Source: Phytophthora sp. 'mugwort' (lineage: Eukaryota; Oomycota; Peronosporomycetes; Peronosporales; Peronosporaceae). Taken from it: a stretch of 64,000 nt of DNA. The DNA lies in contig JAUCEF010000006.1 in the NCBI GenBank assembly GCA_033558025.1, positions 3,720,001 to 3,784,000 on the forward strand, written 5' to 3'. The number at the start of each line of letters is the position of its first letter. Positions within the stretch are counted from its first letter, which is position 1. Shown here one piece after another: positions 43,850 to 54,479 of the stretch. Both the position numbers and the translations under genes were made by a program. The notes beneath the pieces were generated by a model that was not told the DNA's origin, made no database searches, and was given only the letters and a program-made list of their open reading frames with translations.

Positions 43850-44160
43850 GAAGGTTGATCTTGATCGATCACGATCCGACGCATATATATCAGAGTCGAT
43901 CTAGATCGGTCGCGATCTGCATGTCGCCGATCGGTCTTGGTCCACGCCCCTTAAATCCAGTCTTGAGGTCCAGCGACGATCCGATCTGGGGCTGATCGGG
44001 ACTTGACATGGTCCGAGCTGCATGTCGCCGTTCGGTCTTGATCTTAATCCCTTGCCCGGGTCTGGTCGTGGATCGGCCGTGACCGAGAATCGATCGGGAT
44101 TGCGTGTGGTCATATAAAGAGTAGATAGGTCGCGATCTGCCGATCAACGGCGTTTCGGTC
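43850..44160 (+). repeat. GATC-rich imperfect repeats
   Basis: The theme GATCTGCATGTCGCCGATCG + GTCTTG (from 43913) recurs as GAGCTGCATGTCGCCGTTCG near 44010 and as GATCTGCCGATCAACGGCG near 44133, about 100-120 bp apart. GATC is very frequent. Possibly part of an LTR. Confidence 0.5.
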
Positions 44161-44710
44161 TTCGTCCTTAGCTCGATCTTCGTTCTTTGCCCGATATCGA
44201 ACCTGGGTCGCCGTCAAATTCTCTTTCCGCCCCCTGTCAGTTGTTCTCTGTCTGATCTCCACATATCTCGCAGATCGGCTCGTTGCCACGGGGTCTGGAA
44301 TTCTTATTCGACGCTTCTCCAGTCGTCAGGAAGCGGAGGCCGGAGAAGATTATACGCCATCAGCCGAGTCCGCTCGAGCTCTTCAGCAGAAACGAATGTG
44401 TTCTTGGTCCTGAAGTAAACCTCAGAGCTCAGTGAAGGTAGTTGGGGTCGGGACTCTCAAACCCAGCGGAAGAGGACTCAGCCGACTCCAGTGTGTTGTC
44501 TGAGCCCCTTTGTAGACGAGACTGACATTCGAGCGGAGTTGGTGAGAACACAGCTGATGGAACCTGAGATATGCGAGTCTTCATGAGACCATCTTGGCGA
44601 TAGCCCGGAGGTTGAGGTTGCACGAGGAGGACGCGGCGAAGGCGACGGTCGTGGCGAATAATGTTGCTATCCACGGGTGACATGCTGGAAGAACGTTGAG
44701 ATACACAAGC

Positions 44711-44729
44711 ACCGCCGCGTAGCGGCGGT
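44711..44729. other. Perfect hairpin, 8-bp arms
   Basis: ACCGCCGC-GTA-GCGGCGGT. First of a group of short perfect hairpins in this stretch. Confidence 0.7.
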
Positions 44730-44912
44730 GGGTTTAGTTTTGGTCCCAGTAGGTGGACCTGCCTATGCGCTGCAGTCCTAGCCCTTCAAGACCGAGCGGG
44801 AGCGACACACTCGCGCCTCGCACACCCTGCATGTGACGGCCTAACGAGTGGACGCAGGCTAAAAATACACATTACGTGTCAACCAATCGTTAATTTATAT
44901 TTTCCACCAATG

Positions 44913-44927
44913 GCCGCCTTCGGCGGC
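44913..44927. other. Perfect hairpin with TTCG-type loop
   Basis: GCCGCC-TTC-GGCGGC, readable as a CTTCGG-capped stem. Confidence 0.65.
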
Positions 44928-45031
44928 GGGAATGTTGTTTCAGCCAATGGCGGTCCGCCTTCGTTGCGCTCGGCAGCCAATGAGATCGAGTCTAGAATCA
45001 CGTTATGGCGTGACAGACGGACGGAGCGACG

Positions 45032-45754
45032 TTAGCGTTGAGGTTTAGAATGGAATTCGCTTGTCAGTGGGTCCGAACTCGGCGGACTTGGTTGTAACGC
45101 TGAGTCTTCATCCGGGAGTTGGCGAGTAGGAGGAGACTCAGCGCGTGAAAACGCCAAGTCGTCGCAGTCACTGTCTCGGACGCGGAGAATACGACTTCGG
45201 CGTTGACTTGTGGTGTACCGGCCGTAAGCGAGGGTCCGATGGGTGATCCTTTTGCAACGCGGAGCTGGCGATATTGCGTCGAAGAAGTCGTCGAGATCCT
45301 CTGGTTTCTCGAGGAAGCGATCATTATGGAATCGAGCACCAGCTACGACATCGATAGAAGCCGCGATGATAGTGGAGCTTCTGGAGAGGAAACTCAGGGA
45401 CGATGGAACATGTTTAACCTGTAGACAGAATGGAAAAAAGTACGAACACCTACGGACCGAACTCAGCGAACTCAATGAAATGGGAGCTGGGATTGCCGAA
45501 GGAGTCATTCGAGCGGGCTCAGATGGAGTCGGCTGAGAGGCGTGTAAATCGGTGGTAGTCTCAGCCGACTCAGATGATCTGTCAGACGTCCCAGCAGGAG
45601 CTTGAGCGCAGGGAACCGTATGTGACTTCGTCTTAGCATCGTGGTGGTCGGCCCAATTAGTCGGTGAGCCAGGCTGTACCGGCGAAGCCTCTCCCGAGAA
45701 AGGAGTAAAAGGGCCGCCGGGAGTTGAGTGCTCTGATGGTGGAGAAGAAGCCAT
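45032..45754 (-). CDS. Hypothetical Ser/Pro-rich frame in repeat DNA
   Basis: 240 codons from an ATG at 45754; Ser/Pro/Thr-rich, with an acidic block near FLEKPEDLDDFFDAI. No domain recognised. Another frame on the plus strand (45243-45536) is of similar quality, so this could be a chance frame or a remnant of a retroelement gag. Confidence 0.25.
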   Translation of the reverse strand: MASSPPSEHSTPGGPFTPFSGEASPVQPGSPTNWADHHDAKTKSHTVPCAQAPAGTSDRSSESAETTTDLHASQPTPSEPARMTPSAIPAPISLSSLSSVRRCSYFFPFCLQVKHVPSSLSFLSRSSTIIAASIDVVAGARFHNDRFLEKPEDLDDFFDAISPAPRCKRITHRTLAYGRYTTSQRRSRILRVRDSDCDDLAFSRAESPPTRQLPDEDSALQPSPPSSDPLTSEFHSKPQR

Positions 45755-46529
45755 GGATTACCAACATACAGAGGCAAGTCAGCAGGAAGTCGAACTAAGT
45801 AAGTGACCGCAGCGGAGCCCTACCCGTTCGTAGCGATGAGTCAAGTCGGCGACGCTGTGCGTAACGTGGGAAGAATTGGAAGCCGAGCGTCGGGATGGTT
45901 GAGAGGGAATGCGGTAATCGTGACAGATGACGACGCACCAGTTGGGCCAAGCCACTCACCAGCTCGTCCCGTAGCATGGTCGGGTAGTTGTGCTGTAGTG
46001 AGCGTCAGATGGGGTGGTTCACATATCGCGCTTAAGCGGCAGCTATGGTACTACCCGCTGAGTATGAAGACAGCTGGCAACTCGGCTACTCAACTGAACG
46101 AACTCAGCCAGTCGTTGGGTTTGGGTGGTTACATTGAAATCTTTGCGAAGGGTCGGTTGAGAGCCGACCACACTTCATTTAACTTGATATTTGTATAGAA
46201 ACATCGTTAAGAATAGGAGAAGTCATTTGTTGGGGGTGAGGCTTCCAGGAGATAAACGATAACAGACTTACTATTTCCAAGTCCAAGACAAGGTACACTG
46301 TCCGATAAGTCCCTGCACGACCTGGATTACGGTTAACGTTGACACCCCAGAGGCATAGCTTGTATGGTGTTGACTGGTAGCGCCGAGAGAACTAGGTCGG
46401 CCGGGGAAGGGCGTGTCTCTGCAAGCGCGAAGGAACAAGTTCTGCCCAACTCAGCGAGCATGTACACCGTACAGCCCGGGTACCGTAACACGTCTAGCCG
46501 AGAAGCCTTTGCTCTCGGCGATCCGTCAA

Positions 46530-46610
46530 AGCGCTAACGCGCTGTCGTCCGCTCTTTAGCGGAGGACACGGGATATGTAAGGCAGAGGCAGTCAGCTAAG
46601 CTGACCTCTG
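46530..46610. other. Three adjacent hairpins
   Basis: AGCGC-TAAC-GCGCT (46530-46543), TCCGCT-CTTT-AGCGGA (46548-46563) and GTCAGCT-A-AGCTGAC (46591-46605). The last is extended by CAGAG/CTCTG outer arms (46583-46610). No coding sense. Confidence 0.65.
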
Positions 46611-46619
46611 TGTATTGAA

Positions 46620-47280
46620 TGACTTGGGGCACTTGATCTCGGCGGAAGCGAAACATCACTGTCTCGGAAGGGCCGAACCGCTAGGGGCAAATCAGCGCAG
46701 GCCAACAAGGACCGACTAGCTCGGCTATTGTTGTGTTTCTTGCCTAGTATCCACATCTGACAAGTTTGTGTATGCTGCAGTACCACTCTCTCTATATGTT
46801 TATATGTGGGAACCGAGTTCCTGTCATATTTGACTTCCTGTCGAGAATTCTCCGTGGCACCTCCGTACTAGGCTTGAACGCCGGTACCCTTCATTCTGAG
46901 AGGCTGAGGGGGCTCGTGCGAAAGCGCGATATTTTTGCATCCTATCTCTCGCTCGTGGCTAGTGGTGCTTGAATTTGCAACTGACCCGGTGCAAGGGATC
47001 GTTCCTGGCTTTCAGGTGTTGATTCAACAATAGCTGGCCCTTGCGGGGATGCGTGTTATTGGTGAGGCTGCTACCGTTTGGTGGCGATAATTTCAGCTTG
47101 TTCCTACTCGAAATGGGTTTCTGAGCCAGCCATAGTGAACATAGAAGAAGATAACTTCGTGTTTGGTGTCATTTTTTCACGGAGAACCTACGGTCCAGGC
47201 TTTTTGTTCATATCCATGCGAACTTGCGTCCAGGATGCACCCAAAATTATCCTGGATAGTTACACAGGATAAAAAAATAA
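46620..47280. other. Spacer with CCAGG/CCTGG words at its right end
   Basis: No gene. GTCCAGGATGCACCC and ATCCTGGATAG (47229-47264) resemble motifs around and inside the following Mutator-like element. Confidence 0.35.
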
Positions 47281-47349
47281 AATGTGCGGGGCAGATAAAA
47301 TGCGATGCTCATCACCCAGGATTTGCACTGATTCCCCTAATATATGCCT

Positions 47350-49210
47350 CTACTCTATGGCTGTGACAAACGCCCGCTTTCCCTCCCCTGACTCATTGCA
47401 AGATTTTCTTTGTCTGGCAACAAAGAAGCGCCCACGCGTATCTTATGATGAGGACTACAACGGCACGGCTGGTGAAGATGGAGAAGAACGCGAGGAGCGA
47501 GCCCATCTCGCTAAACAGAGCAGCGACGACGACTCGGAGAGCAATGCAGAAAACGAGGGTGTGTATGAGGGCCGGAAACTCCGCCAGTTTTTTCACTCCA
47601 GTTGGGGTGGTTGGGGGGATTATCGCGTTCGCTACAGCGACAAGTCCAATTCCCATTTGGGTGTAAAGGAAACGGATAGCGTCTCGAAACGGAACCGGCA
47701 GCTCCGAGAGTCCAAGCGAGTAAAAGACGGCTGAACTGTGCGCTACCTCCCTGACCCTCTGTCACGCTGGAGCCGACGTTATATCTGCACCCATGACTGA
47801 CCGGACCGCACACGTGGAAAAGGACTTCGCCCGAAGCAGAAGGCTCGCAGCACGCAGTGACAGTTTCGGTTTACCGCTGAGAGTGTATACGTGAAAGGAT
47901 TGTGGAAGGTGGAGAGCCGCAATCCGTTGTACAAGCACAACCACCAGCTAACACAGGCCTTGTTCGACAACTAAACCGTCAAGTGCCGATGGGTGAACAC
48001 ATCTTCGAGGACCTCCGTCTCATGATTCGCGCAGGTGGCAAGAGCTTGCGAATTTACGAGTACATTCGTGATCATTCAGCGGTTAAGGTGACTCGTCGAG
48101 ACGTTGCAAATCTGATGGCCAAGATAAGGACCGAACTGCGTGGAGAAGCTGATGACGATGTAGCCGTGGCTGAGTTCTTAAAGGATTTCCAAGGGGCCAA
48201 TACGGAGAATACGGCAAGTATTGATGAGACTTTGTCTAGTGAAGCTGGGGCAATTTCGTTGACGACGAGCCATATGCGGCAACTTTTCATGCGATTCCCG
48301 GAGATTGTATTAGTCGACTGCACCCACAAGACAAATCGGTACGTTAAACTATCAATTTAGAATATATTTTTTCCAGGATTACTGCCATGGTGAAATCCAG
48401 GGGTATTCCCAGGTTGTTTTCAGGTTAACCATGATAACTTCCAAAATATACCCATCATTTCTACCATTGTAGAATAATTTCCAGGATTACTGCCATGGTG
48501 AATTCCAGGACTATTACCAGGTTGTTTTCCAGGTTAACAACGTAAAATTTCCAGAGTATAGCCCATAATTTCTACCACTGTGGTTTCATGGAAGTACGTT
48601 TTCGATCCATTCGATTTGGTTAACTGTCATTGGTCTTGTGTGTTGCAGTTACGATTATCAGCTGTGCAGCTTTATGATTATGGATGCGTTCGGATCCGGG
48701 CAGTTCATGCAGCATTCTGTGATTGAAACGAACTCGGATTGGCACATGCGCAAAGTCATTGATCACTTTATGAATTCAAACTTGGGTTGGGAGTCAATTG
48801 GAGTCAACATGGTTAACAAGGACATGATCGAGTTCTAGATCTCCGAGATGCCTTCCCCAATGCAAGCAGCCTCCTCTGCCGTTTTCACGTGCTGAGATAC
48901 TTATAAACAGTGGTTAGAGAAGCCAAGTTTGGGCACTACGCAGAGAGCGAGTACGAGTGGATGCGGCACCATTTCGCAAACCTGGTCGACGCGATTGAGG
49001 AAGCGGAGTACAATCGCAGTCTGGAGGTACTCAAGAAGTTTGCTTGTGGAATTGGTAACACGTCGTTCAGGGATTACTTTTATTCCAATTGGGCTCGTCA
49101 AAGCCATTTGGACCAAGTTATGTCGTCAAACGCTACCGCATTTCCGCAATAACACAAACAGCCGCATCGAATCAAATTTTGGTAAACAAAAGCTGGATCT
49201 GGACTCGTCG
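47350..49210 (+). pseudogene. Mutator-like (MULE/FAR1) transposase, broken
   Basis: Several frames read as one protein. The N-terminal part has FFHSSWGGWGDYRVRYS and RYICTH, then KHNHQLTQALFDN, the Cys/His zinc-finger DNA-binding region of such transposases. Next VKVTRRDVANLMAKIRTELR, FLKDFQGANTENTASID and FMRFPEIVLVDCTHKTNR (the first catalytic Asp). After a 310-bp intron (48339-48648) come YDYQLCSFMIMDAFGSGQFM, HFMNSNLGWESIGVNMVNKD (second Asp) and SEYEWMRHHFANLVDA. NNTNSRIESNFGK leads to the SWIM-type end near 49400-49530. Stops and frameshifts make it inactive. Confidence 0.78.
48373..48588 (+). repeat. Two 108-bp tandem repeats inside the MULE intron
   Basis: Copy 1 starts 48373 and copy 2 starts 48481, both CCAGGATTACTGCCATGGTG. 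The period is exactly 108 bp and the copies are roughly 85 percent alike, with several CCAGG words in each. Confidence 0.85.
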
Positions 49211-49529
49211 TAGGAATGTCGTGAGTCGTTGATGCGTAGTCAGCGTCGCAGCAAGAACGCGCACTCGCGCGGACGACATTCGAGGGAAAGCGGGTCCACC
49301 AACGCTACGACCATGAGCTGAACTTGTTGCTGCAAGTGTGCACTTCCTGTGTGCTGAGACTATGAAGCCAGAGTATGATTTGCGGTGTCGCCATCAACTA
49401 TGGAGAAGTACAGTTATAACGAAGATCGAGAGCTACTAGTCACAGTGACAAGTAACACGAAGCGTGACGAGAAGAAGTATACGTTTAGCAAGGCAAACGG
49501 TTGTGCGAATGTGACTTTGCGTGCACTCT

Positions 49530-51180
49530 TAAGTTTTCCTGTAGCACGTGATGTTGTATAGCTGCCGGGTTTCGTTGCTTCCAGTAATTCCAGACACGGA
49601 TGTTGATATAAGATGGTGTGTGAAGCTCTCAGAGCATTTAACTGAGTTGACGCAACTGAGCACGTTCAATTATTCCAAGACAACTCTGCCGGTGAGCGGA
49701 TATGTCAGCGATGCTCTAATGTCCCCGAACCAAAACTATAGTATACGCAACCTTTTCAATCAGATCGCGCAGGAATTAGCTGACATACCGATGAAGGATT
49801 GCAAGTCTGAGATCAAGTTTCTGGAGCGATGCTACCGCGATATCCGGAATGGTATCGCCCACGGAGAGTTGTTAACGTTAGGCTCCAATCCTGCAGAATG
49901 TGTAAACCATCCGGATCATCAATCTGGCCAGCATACTGGACCTTAGACTAATCTGAATCCTGGTCCCCAAAATGGACGCAACTTGATCTCGGGGCAAATC
50001 AGTTGGCGTTGCATTGGGCCAACAACCGGGAAAGCTTACTAGAAAACAAACTGGACAGGAATCCCGGTTACAACCTGGAGCCGCACCTGGACAGGAATCC
50101 GGGATACATCCTGGACCCACGCGTAGGCAGCACCCCGGTGATCGACCTGATACGAAAAGTGATGGCAAAGCAAATAAGGAAAAAAAGTATATGAAGAGCA
50201 ACGTGGAAAAATTGGGATCCATCAAGTGGCCACGTTGTGGATACTGGTCAAGGTCCTGTGAATCAATTGGGAGAAAATGGTGGATCGCGTCCTGAAGAGA
50301 ATCCTGGCAATAACCAAGGAGAAGTACCTGGGCAAGAAGGTGATCAAAGTTCCGGAAAGCATCCTCCTGGGTATGACGGTGGATTCGCGGGTGGTGACGT
50401 AGATGACACAGGCGACAACAATGCTGAAAGAGAAGAACAACTAGACATGGCTAACGACACTCCGTAGAGACCAGAAACGGTAACCCTGACGAAGATACTG
50501 GAATGTTGGTACAATTGTGAAGCGAGTGAGACGTCTAGGTCGGCCTTCAATACCTCAGTAACAGAAAAACCAAGCGCGCGCTGCAGCACGGAAAGAATTC
50601 CATCAGCGCTTGGAGAAGGGATGCGAGTTGGCATTTGTCGACATTGGCGTGGTGGCAGAGGCTGTTGACAAAAGGACGCTACCCTTTTCTGAGTTGGTCG
50701 AGTTACTATCTGTATTACTGGTGGAACACCAGGATGCTACCAGGAAACACCCCAAAATCGGCAAAGACAAGTACCGATGATTGCAGCGTCGGTGCCACTT
50801 TTGCTGCCGTTGGAGCTCATTCGTAAAGCATTAGATACATTGTACAATTTCCCGATACCCGTCCCGAGCCAGACTGACCAAGACCCACTTACGTAAAGAT
50901 GACGGGGGTGGAAACTGTACGCTATTTCAGCTCGACACAATGCAGAAAGTTTGGAGGGTGAAGACTGAGTGCGACAGGGACAACGCCCTTCTGGAGTGGA
51001 TGGAGAAACGCTGCTCTAAGACAGGCTGGGTACAAGGCTGCAAAACTACGTATCCGTAAGGGTCACCCTACAACCTTGTTAACGCGGGACCTCCTCCCAG
51101 GAATGGACTATACTTACCTATACCAGCTAGGAACTCGGCAATGGACTAAGGCACGCAGCTTAAAGCAATGGGTACGATAC
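49530..51180 (+). other. Linker region between MULE core and protease, degraded
   Basis: Frames such as 49548-49946 and 50237-50467 (Gly/Asn/Glu-rich, GQEGDQ, GNNQGE) probably belong to the same large MULE protein, but no domain is clear. Imperfect repeats of GGACAGGAATCC type lie at 50050-50105. Confidence 0.35.
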
Positions 51181-51189
51181 GGTCGAGGG

Positions 51190-51632
51190 ATAATGACGTG
51201 AGGTTGATCATGATGCCCGAGTTCAAGCTAGCCAAGAGGATCAACAACGTCGCAATCGTGGACGACGTGGTGAAAAAGATCCGAATGGCGAAAACGCAAC
51301 ATAATTTTCATGCCCATTAACTTTGAACGCAACCACTTGACGGCAGTCGCTATCTAGACGAACCTAAGAGCATCATGGTATATGATCCGCTCGGAAACTT
51401 GAACGATATCGACTTTCTGTCTAAGATCGTCGCACGAATCAAGCATGAAAACAAGTTCAAGACCTTCAGCTTGTCGTCGTCGCATCACCAGGATGGGACT
51501 AGCTGTGGAATGTATGTGCTCAGTTTCATGTGGCGCATGCTGGACGAGAACCTCAAGAGCGCATACGGCGATCCTGGCCTGCACATGTTTTGGTACGGCG
51601 TCCTGCGTGCGATCTTATCGGCGAAGTATTAG
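51190..51632 (+). pseudogene. Ulp1-like (C48) cysteine protease domain
   Basis: After FMPINFERNHLTAVAI (His of the triad; the next residue is Leu where Trp is usual) and a stop with a frameshift, the frame gives IMVYDPLGNLNDIDF (Asp) and SHHQDGTSCGMYVLSFMWR (Gln and catalytic Cys). This is the H-D-Q-C order of SUMO-protease-like C48 domains. It ends at 51632. It most likely formed the C-terminal part of the MULE protein upstream. Confidence 0.65.
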
Positions 51633-51721
51633 GTCATCTAACATGTTTAGTCTGTTTGAGAGAGAAGACATCTTACAAACCAATACATAGCAACATAGCC
51701 ATTTCTCTATCAATACTGGCC

Positions 51722-51812
51722 ACCAACCTGGATGCAAACTAGGATCCAACCTGGTTATAAACTTGGTCTCAAACCAGGCCACAAACCTGGTCACAAACCT
51801 GACCACAAACTA
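51722..51812 (+). repeat. Short degenerate AAACCTGG repeats
   Basis: Words such as CAACCTGGATGCAAAC, CAACCTGGTTATAAAC, AAACCTGGTCACAAACCTG recur every 12-20 bp, just downstream of the protease domain. They may be the decayed right terminal region of the MULE. Confidence 0.55.
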
Positions 51813-51814
51813 GT

Positions 51815-52690
51815 TACGTATGCATGGCACGGATTGAGCGATACATCTGGAACATCAATCATTCCAGTTTCTGCATATGACTCATGTGTCAATGTATGAT
51901 AATCACATCTTGGCGCGCGACGAACTCCTCCAATGAATGGAGAGCGATCTGAACATGATACCCGGCACACACACCAATCGATTGGCCTCACAGACCTGCT
52001 TGATCCTTGCTCACACACCTGAACCTGATCCTACAAACCGACGATTCTGTATAAAACATAAAACATGTAAGCAATCCAGCCTACGATGTCACATAAAAAC
52101 GACAATAGAAGCAGGAGGAAACGTTAGAATCACACGTTGAAGTCTGAAAAAACACCATGTGCATCGCACAAAAGACATCGCCGGTGCGTCTCAGCCGTAT
52201 TGCCGGTGCATCCCAGTCGCCCGTTCTGTGTCGCAGCCGTCACCCAGCCCGCGACGGCGAAGAAGAATATGAGGTCTTTCGAAGGTGATGCGAGTGTGAG
52301 AGCTGGTGAACGCCATTCGACGCTCTAATCCGCTCCACCGTGCAAAGGCCGGTCACTGCTGTGCGCGCGCCCAGCACTAGCAGCCACACGATGGCACCTC
52401 TCTCTGTGTCCCTGCTGCCACAGGAGGATCTCCATGCAGGGGGAAGGCTCGCGTGTTGCTCGCTTGCGCTTGTGTGCGGCGACTCTAGAGACCACCAAGA
52501 AGCCGTCGTGTTGGGTGTCGACGCCTCCGAGAGCGCTGAATGGCGATCAAAGTCGACACCATCGAGGTGACCGCGCGCGCGATGTTGATGGAGCGCTTGG
52601 AGGATCACTCCTGCAGCGGGGCTGCTAACGTAGTGCGTCAGAGGAAGACGTATGACTCTCCGAGTCTTAGCTGTGGTTCTCCTAAACACT
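51815..52690. other. Repetitive DNA, no supported gene
   Basis: A 149-codon minus-strand frame (52240-52689) has no domain and no second line of support. GCCGGTGCGTCTCAGCCG / GCCGGTGCATCCCAGTCG (52171 and 52201) is a short direct repeat. Confidence 0.35.
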
Positions 52691-52699
52691 AAGGTCCTT

Positions 52700-53014
52700 G
52701 CAGAGGCTTATATCCCTCTAGTTATACTACTAGAGACTCAAAGAGTCCGTATTCCTAACCTTGGACGATACTCTCTTTAATAGTAAAACTGAGCTGTTAT
52801 TTGTTTGCTTATCTGCGATGTAAATGTATGACTCTAACTATCTACCGTAGTTAGGTTAGCCAAATGCCTATCTCGTGGCCCTGTGGCCACGCACTGAAAT
52901 CCTGTTAATCCAAGTGGTACCAAGAGAAGAGAGAGAGAGAGAGAGTATCCACTTTCTGCAAGGTGACACGCATCATGGCTACACGGCGTGTTACCTTCGT
53001 GTAACCCCGTTACA
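52700..53014 (-). repeat. Possible LTR, reverse strand
   Basis: On the minus strand it starts TGTAACGGGGTTACACG at 53014, an LTR-like TGT start, with GTTCCCGAAGC before it. The left end and a partner copy were not found. It contains a GA microsatellite. Confidence 0.3.
52926..52945. repeat. (GA)n microsatellite
   Basis: A run of about ten GA units within AAGAGAAGAGAGAGAG. Confidence 0.9.
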
Positions 53015-53029
53015 GCTTCGGGAACGAAC

Positions 53030-53850
53030 TCACTGATGGGGAGGCGCTGTGCGCAAGCTGAGGTATTTTACCTTGGTTGCAGGAAGTCGCGATGCTCCGA
53101 TGCGATTCAGCGCTTTCAACTGAGCTGTCAGGGTGTCGTACAGCAAGCATTCGCTTCAGCTCGACGCGCCGAAGGTGGTATGCGCGAGGAGACCCCGCGC
53201 GCTGTCTCTAGTGTGGTTGATTCGGGCAGCACCATGCACGCGGGGCTACCGACGGATGGTTTATCGGCCCGGGTACGATAGAAGTGTCGTCACCAAGTGG
53301 CCCATATTGCACAGACAGCTAAGAGCTAAATACCCTGTGCGAGGATTCACGTGCCAGTGAATACACGCCGCGACAACGAAGGCATCTGCTAGCGGCGAAG
53401 TTGTGGAGCCAGCCAGTATTGCTGCAGTAGCGGTCACACCAACTGAGACTAGCGCAAAAGCTGTGCCTCAGTGTGGCGAAGCCCAAGGAAGCGAGGGTTT
53501 CGGCTTCCAGTGGTAGAGACCCAGCAATCGGGCGTACTTGCCATTTCGAAATTGGCTGCCGTAAGTGATTACTTGCAGTCTATCCCCACCCGCCCTGGAC
53601 CGTTCAAAAATCCGCTACCAGGCCAAGAAGCGACCTGGGGCTGGCATGTTTCTCGATCGCGGAAGTGGAGTGATCAAGGAAGTGTGCAGCTACTGACAGC
53701 GGAGAGAATATCTATCACGCGCTAACGCTGAATGCTCGTAGAACGAAGGAACTGCTACAAATACTGGACGTCAGAGATCGGATGCGTACTTACACATTCG
53801 GCAGCGGCATTTATTCAACCCAGTGCGGAAGGCTTCCTTGTTTGAGCGAA
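53030..53850. other. Degraded repeat DNA
   Basis: No continuous frame or domain recognised; some of it could be the upstream part of the SET-domain pseudogene. Confidence 0.35.
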
Positions 53851-54476
53851 ATGAAATCGCCAGCGTTCGTGAAACGCATTGAAGAGTGCGAAGTGCCCGA
53901 GAGAACAGGTTTACCGACGTTGGAGACGGCGATCCGTGTCAATGCGTTGGGGACCGCTGTAAGGATTCATGTCAAAACGCAACGCTCACTATTTACTACA
54001 CGTCCGACTGCTGCGCGTTGAAGGAGCTTGCAGCCACTCTCCGCGCACCCATCCAGGTCTGAAGAAGTATGGTTCCTGCTGTGCCGGACTGGAAGTCTAT
54101 ACAAGTTCGTATTCGAAGTTGGGGATATTGCTTATTGAGTACGTGGGGCGTCTATGCGCGTTAGATGCAGTTGTTGAGGGTCAGCCTGTTCAAGCAGAAC
54201 AGCGGCTATAAAATGCTGTTAAATGTCAAGTCAGTATCGGGCAAGTTTGTTTCATTGAGGCGCTGAACTTTGGATCGATTACTCGATTCATGAGCCGCGC
54301 TTGCGGCCCTAACGTTGCATTCGTGGAGACGCAGAACTGTACAAGCGTCAAGGTCTTGGCAGTCATGCTCAAAACTGTGAAGCCAGGCATATCTCACCGT
54401 AAACGACGGCAATTAAATCTGGTTCAGGTGCGCATGTGACTCGTGCTGGGCCGAGCCGCACGAGCGCGAATTTTAG
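53851..54476 (+). pseudogene. SET-domain lysine methyltransferase pseudogene
   Basis: The start reads AFVKRIEECEVPER. A Cys-rich pre-SET/AWS stretch follows (DPCQCVGDRCKDSC, near 53932; then SDCCALKEL). The SET domain is scattered over frames: GLEVYTSSYSKLGILLIEYV (near 54095), LEYVG-like EYVGRL, FIEALNFGSITRFMSRACGP with NVAFVE (the NHSC-like core, here SRACGPN), then LTVNDGN-stop-IWF and the post-SET cysteines RCACDSCW. Several frameshifts and stops (for example in NDGN*IWF) show it is dead. It stands alone in repeat DNA, so it is probably a relic of a duplicated histone methyltransferase gene. Confidence 0.68.
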
Positions 54477-54479
54477 GTG

